A stretch of 64,000 nucleotides of DNA from NCBI GenBank assembly GCA_002353935.1, contig DEKP01000022.1:12991-76990 (forward strand), read 5' to 3'. The stretch is from Ruminococcaceae bacterium UBA2719 (GTDB lineage Bacteria; Bacillota; Clostridia; Oscillospirales; Acutalibacteraceae). Shown piece by piece: positions 47,319 to 56,392 of this stretch. The stretch's first letter is position 1. Each line of letters starts with the position of its first letter. The position numbers were made by a program, and so were the translations under genes. The notes under the pieces are model-generated. The model was not told where the DNA came from, ran no database searches, and saw nothing but the letters and a program-made list of their open reading frames with translations.

Positions 47319-48671
47319 ATGGATATAAGTTCTATAGCAAGTTATATTAACAAGGTAGAACTGTTTAAGATTTTGTTGCCGCTTTCGCTGGTGTTTTGTC
47401 TGGCAAAGGCGCTGGGACTTGTTGCAAGAAAGCTGCAGATGCCTCAGGTTGTAGGTCAGATTTTAGCCGGGCTTATACTGGGTCCTTGTGTGTTAAATAT
47501 TATAGATATCAGCAGTCCTGATTACGGCTTATCAATAAGAACTATCGCTGAGATTGGCGTTATAATGCTGATGTTTTCCGCCGGTTTGGGAACAAATCTA
47601 AAAGAACTTTTAAAGGTGGGGCATATAGCGTTTTTGGTTGCGGTTTCAGGAGTCTTTGTTCCGCTTGCAGGCGGCGTTGGAGTTTATTATTTATTTGGTT
47701 TTGATAACGGCTCAAGGTTTTTTGAAGCTCTGGTTATGGGAACTATTTTAGCTGCAACTTCGGTTAGTATTACTGTTCAGGCCTTAAAAGAGCTTGGATA
47801 TTTGCGTTCAAAAGTCGGTAATACTATACTTAGCGCGGCTATTATAGACGATGTTATTGGAATCATTGTACTGACTTTTGTTATCTCTGTGTCAGACAGC
47901 CGAGAAAAGGGTTCACACGACAGTATAGAATTGGTTTGTCTAAAAGTTTTTTTATTTTTTGTTTTATCCTTTGTTTTGGGATTTATATTTTACAGGGCTT
48001 TCAAATGGCTCGAAAACCGTCGGCCTCATACCAGATCCATACCTATTTTCGCTATGGGTTTTTGCTTTTTTCTCGCTTATATTGCCGAGGTGTATTTTGG
48101 AATTGCAGAGATTACCGGAGCGTATGCCGCTGGAATCATATTTTGTCAGTTAAAAAGCGCGCGATATATTGAAGAAAAAATTGATATTTGTTTGTATATG
48201 TTTTTCGGACCGGTATTTTTTGCGAGCGTCGGATTGAAATCAAACCTCAAGGGTATGAATTTATCAATTCTTTGGTTTGCGGCAGCTATCACAGTTGTAG
48301 CGCTTATTACAAAAGTAATCGGATGCGGTCTAATGGCAAAGCTGTGCAGGTTCAGCAAATCAGACTCTTTAAAAGTCGGTGTTGGTATGATGACCAGGGG
48401 AGAAGTTGCGCTGATCGTTACAGATAAGGGGATTACAGCAGGAATAATTGATAAGAGTATAAATTTTGCAGTGGTGCCGCTTATAATAGTATCTTCTCTT
48501 ATAACTCCTATTTTATTAAAAGTTTTATATTCTATCTGGCCTGACAACAAGGTGAGAAGAAAAAAAGACCGCGAGAGCGAACAAAAAGCAATTACATATA
48601 CAGGAATGTATGAGGACAAAGATAACACTCAAGCAGAAGAAATTTCAAGTTCGGCTGATAATAAAGAATAA
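47319..48671 (+). CDS. CPA2-type cation:proton antiporter
   Basis: A 450-residue membrane protein of the Kef/GerN-like monovalent cation:proton antiporter-2 family with about 12 hydrophobic segments. Diagnostic stretches are QMPQVVGQILAGLILGP near the N-terminus, MLMFSAGLGTNL, the acidic pair SAAIIDDVIGIIVL in the transport core and MMTRGEVALIV. The C-terminal tail is short and charged, without a TrkA-N domain. ATG 47319 follows GGAAGTG; an in-frame ATG at 47289 overlaps a likely extended -10 (TGGTAAAAT, 47290-47298). It probably exchanges Na+ or K+ for protons. Confidence 0.9.
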   Translation: MDISSIASYINKVELFKILLPLSLVFCLAKALGLVARKLQMPQVVGQILAGLILGPCVLNIIDISSPDYGLSIRTIAEIGVIMLMFSAGLGTNLKELLKVGHIAFLVAVSGVFVPLAGGVGVYYLFGFDNGSRFFEALVMGTILAATSVSITVQALKELGYLRSKVGNTILSAAIIDDVIGIIVLTFVISVSDSREKGSHDSIELVCLKVFLFFVLSFVLGFIFYRAFKWLENRRPHTRSIPIFAMGFCFFLAYIAEVYFGIAEITGAYAAGIIFCQLKSARYIEEKIDICLYMFFGPVFFASVGLKSNLKGMNLSILWFAAAITVVALITKVIGCGLMAKLCRFSKSDSLKVGVGMMTRGEVALIVTDKGITAGIIDKSINFAVVPLIIVSSLITPILLKVLYSIWPDNKVRRKKDRESEQKAITYTGMYEDKDNTQAEEISSSADNKE

Positions 48672-48685
48672 TTATCTCAATAAAG

Positions 48686-48727
48686 CTGCCCCCTAACAAA
48701 GAAGCACTTTCTTTGCTAGAGGGCAAA
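48686..48727. terminator. Imperfect hairpin terminator
   Basis: GCCC-CTA-CAAAG pairs with CTTTG-TAG-GGGC with symmetrical A/C mismatches. It lies between convergent antiporter and phosphoesterase genes and is only modestly T-flanked. Confidence 0.5.
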
Positions 48728-48753
48728 ATTCTTAGTTTGTATGTATAATTAGA

Positions 48754-49947
48754 TCAAACAAATTTAACGTTTATAACAGCTATTTCATTATCGGTAGCAA
48801 CTCTCATATTTGCGCCCCATACGCCAACACCTGATGTCGTGATGCTTTGCATACCGTTATATTCTTTGTAGCCGTATGCATTGTCCCAAAGCAATCCAAT
48901 GGTAAGATTTCCCGGGAACATTTGACCGTTATGAGTATGACCGCTCAACAAAAGATCACATCCGGCATTTGATAGGTTATCAAAATCATCCGGTTCATGG
49001 TACATAACTATAGAGGGCTTGTTTTTATCAAGATCTGACAAAAGTTCATCGGCGCTTTTTATCCTGCCGTCTGGTGAAACGGGCTTCTTTTCATCGTTTC
49101 TGCCGACTATATAAAATTCATCGTTTATCAAAACGCTTTCATCTACAAGCGTTTTAATATTTGAGTCGTTTAAAAATTGAATCATTCTTTCATCGTGGTA
49201 TAGAGTTTCATTAAAGTTGGTTGTAAATCCCGCGAGGAGCTTTTGGCTTACATCATGATTGCCCCAGGTAGCAAAGGTGCCGTATTTACTTTTAATGTTT
49301 TTTAGTGCTTTTGTCAGAGCTTGCGGATTATCTAATGCATCATAGTCGTTGTCAAAGATATCTCCCGGCATACACACTATATCTGCGTTTTGTTTATTTA
49401 TTAAATTTACCATTTTTTCTATATGTTCAGTTCCAATGCTGTATCCCATATGTAAATCGGCTATCAGAGCAATTTTTAATTCTTGTCCTGATAATGCTTC
49501 GTTTTGGATTTCTACGTCATAATTTGTTATTTTTATCTCTTTTGCATGAAGCATGCCGTAGATACATACACAGGCTATCAGTAACATAGAAACAACGCCG
49601 CTGATGATACGAGGTTTTTTTCTTTTAAAGAAATCTTTTGGCAAAATTTTAAAAGCTCTTAAAATAATTGACAGCAGTTGACCTATAGCTACAATCAAAA
49701 TTGTATAAATCTGAATACCAATCCAGTAATTGGCTATAAGATTTACCACGCGTTTGATTCCGGTGTTATTAGGTAGCAAAAAGCTCCATAGCGGAGTTAA
49801 AGCAATAAGAAAATAGAATATCCAAATAAAAATTTGAAGAATCTTATTTTTGAAAATATCTGATACAGCTTTTAAAAATCCGATAAATCTTATTAATATA
49901 TATATATTAAGTAAAATGTATATCGGAGAAATAAATATGGCAATCAA
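48754..49947 (-). CDS. Membrane-anchored calcineurin-like metallophosphoesterase
   Basis: A 397-residue protein with four N-terminal hydrophobic segments (about 1-150) and a C-terminal metallophosphoesterase domain: LIADLHMGYS, PGDIFDND, TWGNHD and SGHTHNGQ supply the dinuclear metal ligands. Related YkuE-type proteins remove phosphate from lipids such as undecaprenyl pyrophosphate or lipid-linked substrates, but the substrate is not determined here. It starts at TTG 49947, with GGAGG 7 nt upstream. It is monocistronic. Confidence 0.88.
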   Translation of the reverse strand: MIAIFISPIYILLNIYILIRFIGFLKAVSDIFKNKILQIFIWIFYFLIALTPLWSFLLPNNTGIKRVVNLIANYWIGIQIYTILIVAIGQLLSIILRAFKILPKDFFKRKKPRIISGVVSMLLIACVCIYGMLHAKEIKITNYDVEIQNEALSGQELKIALIADLHMGYSIGTEHIEKMVNLINKQNADIVCMPGDIFDNDYDALDNPQALTKALKNIKSKYGTFATWGNHDVSQKLLAGFTTNFNETLYHDERMIQFLNDSNIKTLVDESVLINDEFYIVGRNDEKKPVSPDGRIKSADELLSDLDKNKPSIVMYHEPDDFDNLSNAGCDLLLSGHTHNGQMFPGNLTIGLLWDNAYGYKEYNGMQSITTSGVGVWGANMRVATDNEIAVINVKFV

Positions 49948-50037
49948 AGCAAAACCTCCGTTAGTTTCTTATAATTGTATAAAATTTTGAATTATATTTA
50001 TGATATCATGAGTGTGAAATGAATTCAATATATTATG

Positions 50038-50066
50038 TTGAATAAAGTCGATTTTTGTGATAAAAT
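50038..50066 (+). promoter_or_regulatory. Promoter of the DUF975-CmpB gene
   Basis: TTGAAT (50038-50043), 17 bp, TAAAAT (50061-50066). Confidence 0.55.
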
Positions 50067-50096
50067 TACAATTAATCAATATTTGAGGGGTAAAAT

Positions 50097-51953
50097 ATGA
50101 GTAGAAAACAAATGAAAAACTTAGGAAAGACTGCATTAAAAAAACACTATTGGATGTATTTTTTAATCTGTCTTATTGCTGCTCTTTTGGGAGTAATGTA
50201 CACTTCATCACTAACGGCTGCAAAGCTTATGACTAATAACAGTTTATTTGCGTCGAGCGATAATTCGACTGCTGTCTCTGACGATACTAAAATACATACG
50301 TCAATGGATATAAAAGCTTCGGATGTAATCAATAATGTTTTTGATGAATATTCTAATGATGACAAAAAAAGCACATCGAAATCAGATAAAATCGGAACAC
50401 TTGAATTTGGAAAAAGCCGTGGGATTTTTGCTTATTTTGCCGATTTGGTTTCAGCGGGATCTCCTATTGTAACATTTTTAGCGGCAGGTATTAGCCTCAT
50501 TGTGTCTAAAAACATTTGGTCGGCGTTTGCTATTTTAATGGCGTCGCTGCTTATGATTTTTGTTTGGATCTTTTTTATTAATACTTACAAGGTTGTAATG
50601 AACAGGTTCTTTTTAGAAGGAAGAATATATCAAAAATTACCTGCTAACCGCTTTTTGTATATTTTCCATCTTAATATGTTACCAAAAGCTGCAATGACCA
50701 TGCTTGTCACCAGCATTTTTCAAGCTCTCTGGGATTTGACAATAGTAGGTGGCATTATAAAGAGCTATTCTTATTATATGGTGCCGTATATTGTGGCTGA
50801 AAATCCATCGATTTCACCGTTGAAGGCAATAACTCTTTCAAGACGTATGATGAAAGGGCACAAGTGGGAATGCTTTGTATTAGATCTAAGCTTTATTCTT
50901 TGGAACATACTTGATTTTTTAACTATAGGGCTTTTTGGTATGTTCTATTTGAATATGTATAAGTCGGCGACCTTTGCTGAATATTACGTAAAAATTCGCA
51001 ACACTGCTATAGAAGAAAAAATTGAAAATACATATATGCTGAATGACACCTATTTATATAAATATGCATCGGAATCTGATTTAAATGAAACCTATTCGGA
51101 TGTTATTGAGTTAATGAATTCTCCAATAGAAAAACCGAAGGAATATAAGGGAGTCATGGGCTTTTTTGCTAATATTTTCGGAATAATACCAAAATACGAT
51201 GAAGAAGAAAAGTTGTATTCCGAGTATATGAACAGGCAAGCAGAAATAAAAGCTTATAAAAATGCAGTTAATAAAAAGGCGTATCCAAAACGCTTGCATC
51301 CTATCCCGGAAAAGAAAAAGCGTAAAAGAATTGATCATCTGAATTATCTTCGTCGTTATTCTATAACTTCCATTATACTGTTATTCTTTTCTTGCAGCTT
51401 TATAGGCTGGCTTTGGGAAGTTTCTTTACATTTGGTAAAAGACGGCGCGTTTGTAAACAGGGGAGTTATGCACGGACCATGGCTTCCGATATACGGCGCC
51501 GGCGGCGTATGTATACTGATTTTACTTAATAAGCTCAGGCATAAGCCGATAGTCGAGTTTATAGCAGCTGTTGTGCTTTGCGGAGCAGTCGAATATGCAA
51601 CCAGCGCTTATCTTGAAGTTTCGTTTAATCAAAAGTGGTGGGATTACAGTGGATATTTTCTTAATCTCAACGGAAGGATTTGCGCTGAAGGCTTGCTTAT
51701 ATTCGGCTTGGGCGGTATGGCAATTGTATATTTGCTGGCTCCAGTTTTGGATAACTTTTTCAGAAAATTATCGCTCAAAGTAGTTATCCCGCTTTGTGTA
51801 GCGCTAATAATGCTTTTTGCAGGGGATATGGTATTTTCTCATTATTATCCTAATGCCGGAAAAGGCATTACCGATTATGAGGCTGTTTCAGATACAGAAA
51901 CCTCGCAAACCGGAATTAAAGATCTTATTGATAATTTATTCTCAAAAGAGTAA
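50097..51953 (+). CDS. DUF975 - CmpB-type fusion membrane protein
   Basis: A 618-residue membrane protein with two families joined. Residues 1-320 match DUF975 (N-terminal LGKTALKKHYWMYFLICLI, later PLKAITLSRRMMKGHKWECF), with about six hydrophobic segments and an extracytoplasmic Ser/Asp-rich loop. A charged linker (320-415) leads to a C-terminal part like the putative type IV ABC-transporter permease CmpB (GWLWEVSLHLV, NRGVMHGPWLPIYGAGG, KWWDYSGYFLNLNGRICAEG). No ATPase is adjacent. Function unknown. GAGGGG precedes the ATG. Confidence 0.82.
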   Translation: MSRKQMKNLGKTALKKHYWMYFLICLIAALLGVMYTSSLTAAKLMTNNSLFASSDNSTAVSDDTKIHTSMDIKASDVINNVFDEYSNDDKKSTSKSDKIGTLEFGKSRGIFAYFADLVSAGSPIVTFLAAGISLIVSKNIWSAFAILMASLLMIFVWIFFINTYKVVMNRFFLEGRIYQKLPANRFLYIFHLNMLPKAAMTMLVTSIFQALWDLTIVGGIIKSYSYYMVPYIVAENPSISPLKAITLSRRMMKGHKWECFVLDLSFILWNILDFLTIGLFGMFYLNMYKSATFAEYYVKIRNTAIEEKIENTYMLNDTYLYKYASESDLNETYSDVIELMNSPIEKPKEYKGVMGFFANIFGIIPKYDEEEKLYSEYMNRQAEIKAYKNAVNKKAYPKRLHPIPEKKKRKRIDHLNYLRRYSITSIILLFFSCSFIGWLWEVSLHLVKDGAFVNRGVMHGPWLPIYGAGGVCILILLNKLRHKPIVEFIAAVVLCGAVEYATSAYLEVSFNQKWWDYSGYFLNLNGRICAEGLLIFGLGGMAIVYLLAPVLDNFFRKLSLKVVIPLCVALIMLFAGDMVFSHYYPNAGKGITDYEAVSDTETSQTGIKDLIDNLFSKE

Positions 51954-51960
51954 TTATTAC

Positions 51961-52005
51961 TTGCCTCTTTTAAAGAAAAGCTTTCTAAAAAAGAGGCAAA
52001 ATTTT
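51961..52005 (+). terminator. Terminator of the DUF975-CmpB gene
   Basis: TTGCCTCTTTT pairs with AAAAGAGGCAA, then AATTTTTG. Confidence 0.85.
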
Positions 52006-52054
52006 TGATTAATAAATTACCTTGCAAACTGAAACGTCAAAGTTTATAGCTGTT

Positions 52055-52098
52055 ATGTAGAAAAATCAAAGGCATCCGAACAAGAATTCGGATGCCTT
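52055..52098 (-). terminator. Terminator of pckA
   Basis: AAGGCATCCGAA pairs perfectly with TTCGGATGCCTT around 6 nt; on the minus strand TGATTTTTC follows. Confidence 0.85.
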
Positions 52099-52129
52099 AA
52101 GTATTTTTGGTATTATTAAGCTTTTAAAA

Positions 52130-53827
52130 TCATTCGGAAATTTCGTCAACGATTTTTTGAACAGCTTCTAACGCTTCATCAGGAAGCTTATCATAGCCGC
52201 TCTTTTTCTCAGCAAAGCCTTCGATAGCGCTGACACGGTTTTGCATAGCGGCTTTAAGAGCGTCTTTATATTCTTTGTCGTTTAGATCAGGAGTAAAGCC
52301 CTCCCAGTTTAAAATCTCGATGTCTTCAAACGGACCCCATTGGGTGAACTCAGCCTTGTTTTCAACGATTGCTTCCAAAATACCGAGGGTATCTTCTTTT
52401 TGTACCTTTTTACCCATAAAGTCGCCTGTGTTGATAATGTAGCAGTCAACGTTCTTTTCTTCAACTAACTTTTTGAACTTAACATAGTCGTTTACAAGCG
52501 GATAAGTTCTAAACGGGTTTGCATAAGGAACAATTCTTAATGCGTTCATATCTGTGCCGGCTTTAACACGCTCTGCGGAAGAAGTTTTTGTGGCGAGAGT
52601 TGCTCCCATAACAGAAGCTAATGAAGCGCCCTTTAATTTAACGCAAGGCGGAATTGTAGGATCCTTCATAATCCAGAAGATAGCGTTTACCGGAGCGTCG
52701 ATCTTATCAACGCGGTTCGGTGACCAAAGCTTTGATTTGATAGCTCTGCCGTTTCCGTTTCTGATATCTTCGGTAACAAGCTGGATTTTTCCGTCCTCGT
52801 CCATTGTAGCAGAGCAGTTTTGAGCAGATAAAAGATATTTGTTATCCGGGCATCCTGTAGGATAGTCAGCGGTTTTATCAAAGTAGGTAGGCTCTAGAGC
52901 GATAGATGCGCAGGTGTCTGTATTAATGATAAAAGCGTCGTCGTGTAAAACCTTGATAGAAGGATATTTACCGTCGTGTTTAGCGTGGGTGAGTGTGGAT
53001 TTGCCTGAACCTGACAAACCGTAAACAGAAGCAACGTATTTTGAACCGTCATCAAGAGTATATTCTTTTTGACCGCCGTGGCATGAAGCGTAGCCATTGC
53101 GATTAGCTATAGCCCAAGCCATAGTAAGCGTACCTTTTTTATGTTCGCCGAAATATTTCATTCCAAGAATAGCGGCGCAGTTAGCGTTTGTATCAAAATA
53201 GCAGCAAGTCAGATCATCGCTTAAGCAGCTGTAATCAACGTCAGGGCTGGGAGTTGGAGCCCACTGAGGATCAGAGAAAATGTAGATATCTGCCTCTTTT
53301 CCGTCGCCCACAGGCTTTGAATTTTTATACATTTTTACATATTCATCAGACATATACTGGAAGTTAATCATCCAGTTATACATAAGATTTTCTTCGCCCT
53401 CAGGGATAAGCAGATGAGCTTTTACCATAAATTCTTCATCCAAACCAACATAGCAAGTAGCGTGATAAAGCTTTTTAAAACGAGTCTTATAAATTGCGTC
53501 CATTACAACTTTATCGAGCTTTGCATCGTCAACACCGGGTTCTCCTTTTATGCGGCGGGCAGCAGCGTATCTTCCGGTTACAGCGCCGTCGTTAAAAAGC
53601 AGTACCTTTGCATCTTCCGGCAGACCGAATTCTTCGCCTCTGTATACAGGCATATCTGTGACAATAGTACCGGGTGAATTTTTAGCAAGATTGTAAGCTT
53701 CTTTTAGAGTGTCAACTCTGACAACGTTGTTGCCATAGAAAGCAGCTTCGATAATAGATCTTGTTTTTGAGAAACCGACTTTACCTAAGCCGATTTCGTT
53801 TAATTTGTAATTAGCTTTTGTTGACAT
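52130..53827 (-). CDS. pckA: Phosphoenolpyruvate carboxykinase (ATP)
   Basis: A 565-residue ATP-type PEPCK interconverting oxaloacetate plus ATP and PEP plus CO2. The phosphate-binding loop is GLSGSGKSTLTHAKHD, with FIINTDTC and RIVPYANPFRTYPL further on. In rumen and gut anaerobes the enzyme often runs toward oxaloacetate to fix CO2 and make ATP. The chain is slightly longer than the 530-540 residues of the E. coli enzyme. AGGAGG precedes the ATG. It is monocistronic. Confidence 0.92.
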   Translation of the reverse strand: MSTKANYKLNEIGLGKVGFSKTRSIIEAAFYGNNVVRVDTLKEAYNLAKNSPGTIVTDMPVYRGEEFGLPEDAKVLLFNDGAVTGRYAAARRIKGEPGVDDAKLDKVVMDAIYKTRFKKLYHATCYVGLDEEFMVKAHLLIPEGEENLMYNWMINFQYMSDEYVKMYKNSKPVGDGKEADIYIFSDPQWAPTPSPDVDYSCLSDDLTCCYFDTNANCAAILGMKYFGEHKKGTLTMAWAIANRNGYASCHGGQKEYTLDDGSKYVASVYGLSGSGKSTLTHAKHDGKYPSIKVLHDDAFIINTDTCASIALEPTYFDKTADYPTGCPDNKYLLSAQNCSATMDEDGKIQLVTEDIRNGNGRAIKSKLWSPNRVDKIDAPVNAIFWIMKDPTIPPCVKLKGASLASVMGATLATKTSSAERVKAGTDMNALRIVPYANPFRTYPLVNDYVKFKKLVEEKNVDCYIINTGDFMGKKVQKEDTLGILEAIVENKAEFTQWGPFEDIEILNWEGFTPDLNDKEYKDALKAAMQNRVSAIEGFAEKKSGYDKLPDEALEAVQKIVDEISE

Positions 53828-53894
53828 AATGTTCCTCCTAAAAAACAGTATATAAATACATAATTACATAATTATAAATAATTATACAATCTAA

Positions 53895-53923
53895 ATTATC
53901 GTATAATATCACAAAAAAGTCAA
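53895..53923 (-). promoter_or_regulatory. Promoter of pckA
   Basis: Minus strand TTGACT (53923-53918), 17 bp, GATAAT (53900-53895). A second overlapping TTGACT at 53928-53923 is 17 bp from TATACG. Confidence 0.6.
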
Positions 53924-54029
53924 GTCAAAAACCTTATAAATTAATTTTTATAAAAAATCAAAGCAAAATAGCGCTAGATTTTATTTGTATATACCCGATT
54001 ATTTGGAAAAAATTATCAACAGCACTTAC

Positions 54030-54064
54030 ACAAACAAAAAACATCGCCGCAAAAAGCGGCGATG
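54030..54064 (-). terminator. Terminator of the L,D-transpeptidase gene
   Basis: CATCGCCGC, five-T loop, GCGGCGATG, then TTTTTTG on the minus strand: a near-ideal intrinsic terminator. Confidence 0.93.
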
Positions 54065-54074
54065 AGCAAAGTGG

Positions 54075-55565
54075 TTAATAAACAATAACAGGCGTTCCTA
54101 TACGTGTATATTGATAAAGTTTTTTTACGTCGCCATAAGGAGTGTTTACACATCCGTGCGAGCCGTTGCCTTTATAGATATTTCCGCCGTAGCTGCTGCG
54201 CCAGCTAGAGTCATGTATGCCGCAGCCTGAGTAAGTAAACGCCATCCAATAGTTTACCCGAGAAGCATATCCGGGACCGACTAAGGTAGCGGGGGATAGT
54301 TTTTGATAAATTTTATAGTAGCCTTTAGGTGTATCATTAGTGCCGTAGTTTCCTGTAACGACTTTTGAAGTAACTTTCAAATCTCCATTTTTGTAGTACC
54401 AAATGCGTTGTTGCTTGATACTTATTTCTACATATTCATTTCCTACGCTCTTTGAATATGCGTTTTTGTTAATGGTTACAGATAGCGGAAGATAAGTACC
54501 GTATGCTTTTACTGTAGATGAACCGACATATCTGTACGGAATAATTCTGAAGTAATATTTCTTTCCGTTTGTCAGCCTTATAGTGTTTTCATAATCTGCA
54601 GTGGTAGTTGAAAGCTTTTTAAAATATTTGGTTTGGTTTGTTGTGGCGTAGTAGATATCGTAACCCTGTGCATATTTGTTCTTTCTCCAGGACATTGAAG
54701 CGCGAGAAAGCTGAGTAGTAAAACCGGTTTTTACAGGAGCGCATAATCCGCAAACTGTCTCAAGGCGGTCTGAAATATCGCTTAAAATTACTTTGCCGTC
54801 TGCGTCTCTGCGCCAGGCTTTAACCCTATAATAGTATCCTCTGCCTTGTTCGACACTTGTATCTTTAAAATATGCAGTATTTTTATATAGTGCTTTATAT
54901 TTTACAAGGCTTCCGTTTGTTTTATAGCACTGACGATATACTATATATCCGTCTGCGTTAGGGTTCTTATCCCAACTAAAATCAATATATGAAGATGAGT
55001 GTTCAAGCCAAAGACCGGTTACCTTTTTAGGTGTGGTTGTAGTTTTGAAAACAGAAGCTGCTCCTTCTATCTTTTTGTTGTCGTCGTCTTTTACATAAGC
55101 GCAGATTTTAAACTCATACATAGTAGAATTAGTAAGATCGGTTTTTTTGTACGTGGTTTTTGTGGTTGTCGTTAGATAGGAGAAAGCTTTTTTTGTATCA
55201 GCATTGCGCCAGTATATGTTAAATCCGTCAGCATTGCCGGCATAATTCCAACTTAGAGATATGGAAGTAGTCGCATTTGAGGTGCGCATAATATTTTTAA
55301 CTGTTCCTACAGTAATTTCGGGTTTGGTAGGTTGTTGTGTTTCTTCCTGAGCGGGTTGTTGAGTATCCGTTTCTTGAGTAGCAGGATTGGTTTCTTCCTG
55401 ATTTTCTAAAACAGCTGAATTTTCTTTGCTTTCAGTTGTTGATAAATTAGAATTTACATTTTTTTCTTCGCTGACTTCGGCAGATACAGACAGACAGAAT
55501 GTCACTCCTATTAATATTAACGTAATCATCAGCAAAGCAAGCGACCGCTTTTTGAGTTTTTGCAT
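54075..55565 (-). CDS. Secreted Fn3-repeat L,D-transpeptidase (YkuD)
   Basis: A 496-residue exported protein. A signal peptide (residues 1-30, cleavage near VSA) is followed by a Glu/Gln/Thr-rich linker and about three fibronectin type III-like repeats (about 85-370), recognisable by SISLSWNYAGNADGFNIYWR, YIDFSWDKNPNADGYIVYR and ASMSWRKNKYAQGYDIYY. The C-terminal 130 residues are a YkuD domain with the catalytic motif GSHGCVNTPYGD. It should form 3-3 crosslinks in, or link proteins to, peptidoglycan. ATG 55565 follows GGGGGAAC; an upstream ATG at 55589 is less likely. Confidence 0.9.
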   Translation of the reverse strand: MQKLKKRSLALLMITLILIGVTFCLSVSAEVSEEKNVNSNLSTTESKENSAVLENQEETNPATQETDTQQPAQEETQQPTKPEITVGTVKNIMRTSNATTSISLSWNYAGNADGFNIYWRNADTKKAFSYLTTTTKTTYKKTDLTNSTMYEFKICAYVKDDDNKKIEGAASVFKTTTTPKKVTGLWLEHSSSYIDFSWDKNPNADGYIVYRQCYKTNGSLVKYKALYKNTAYFKDTSVEQGRGYYYRVKAWRRDADGKVILSDISDRLETVCGLCAPVKTGFTTQLSRASMSWRKNKYAQGYDIYYATTNQTKYFKKLSTTTADYENTIRLTNGKKYYFRIIPYRYVGSSTVKAYGTYLPLSVTINKNAYSKSVGNEYVEISIKQQRIWYYKNGDLKVTSKVVTGNYGTNDTPKGYYKIYQKLSPATLVGPGYASRVNYWMAFTYSGCGIHDSSWRSSYGGNIYKGNGSHGCVNTPYGDVKKLYQYTRIGTPVIVY

Positions 55566-55625
55566 TATTGTTCCCCCGTTTTTACTCATTGTTATATGAT
55601 TTAAGATTCTTTAGATTTATAAAAT

Positions 55626-56201
55626 TTAATTTATGAACTCAATTTCACCGTTTTCCTTCATGCTTTTAATTCTGGCGAGGGATTCAACTCTGATACCCAT
55701 ATCGCGAATCATTTTGCCGCCCTCTTGGTAAGCTTTTTCTATTATTATACCGGCACCTACAATAGTGGCTTTGGCGTCGCTTATAAGATTAATAAGCCCG
55801 TTAAGAGCCGATCCCTTTGCCAAGAAGTCGTCAATGATGAGAATTTTATCTTCATTGTTTAAAAATTCTTTTGAAACAATGATGTCATATGTGTTCTTGT
55901 GAGTAAAAGATTCAACCTTTGAGGTGTATACATCTCCGGCGATATTAACGGTCTTTTGTTTTTTTGCAAATACTACCGGCACGTTAAATTCTTGTGCTAC
56001 GATGCATGCAATGCCAATACCTGATGCTTCAATCGTCAGTATTTTATTAATTTCTTCTCCTTCAAAACGACGTTTGAATTCTTTTGCTAAAAGAGATATA
56101 AACGCAACGTCAATTTGATGGTTTACAAAGCTGTCGACTTTTAGGATATTTCCTTTTCCGATTTTTCCGTCTTTGAGGATTCTTTTTTCAAGCAATTCCA
56201 T
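55626..56201 (-). CDS. xpt: Xanthine phosphoribosyltransferase
   Basis: A 191-residue type I phosphoribosyltransferase converting xanthine and PRPP to XMP. The N-terminus MELLEKRIL, the PRPP-binding motif ILIIDDFLAKGSALNG and the stretch ASGIGIACIVAQEF are typical of Xpt. It gives the cell an anabolic outlet for xanthine made by guanine deaminase, opposite to the degradative island. GGAG precedes the ATG. No purine riboswitch is visible upstream. It diverges from fhs. Confidence 0.93.
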   Translation of the reverse strand: MELLEKRILKDGKIGKGNILKVDSFVNHQIDVAFISLLAKEFKRRFEGEEINKILTIEASGIGIACIVAQEFNVPVVFAKKQKTVNIAGDVYTSKVESFTHKNTYDIIVSKEFLNNEDKILIIDDFLAKGSALNGLINLISDAKATIVGAGIIIEKAYQEGGKMIRDMGIRVESLARIKSMKENGEIEFIN

Positions 56202-56240
56202 TATAAGACTCTCCTAATACATATTTATAACATTATAAAA

Positions 56241-56269
56241 ATATTACTATATTTAAAAATATTTAGCAA
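56241..56269 (-). promoter_or_regulatory. Possible promoter of xpt
   Basis: Minus strand TTGCTA (56269-56264), 17 bp, TAATAT (56246-56241), in AT-rich sequence, so specificity is low. Confidence 0.4.
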
Positions 56270-56337
56270 TAGTTTTTTCGAAAAAAGGCTAAACATGTCG
56301 AATGTTTTTAAAGCGTTGTTTAGAATCTTGACGATGC

Positions 56338-56366
56338 TTGATTTATTATCTATAATTGTCAGTAGA
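56338..56366 (+). promoter_or_regulatory. Promoter of fhs
   Basis: TTGACG (56338-56343), 17 bp, TATAAT (56361-56366). Confidence 0.72.
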
Positions 56367-56392
56367 TAAATAAAACAACGAGGGATACAACT

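Noticed and set aside
56202..56392. Purine riboswitch upstream of xpt, also looked for at 32187-32273 before the BMP lipoprotein gene
   Set aside because: Neither leader shows the conserved loop and junction sequences of the purine aptamer.
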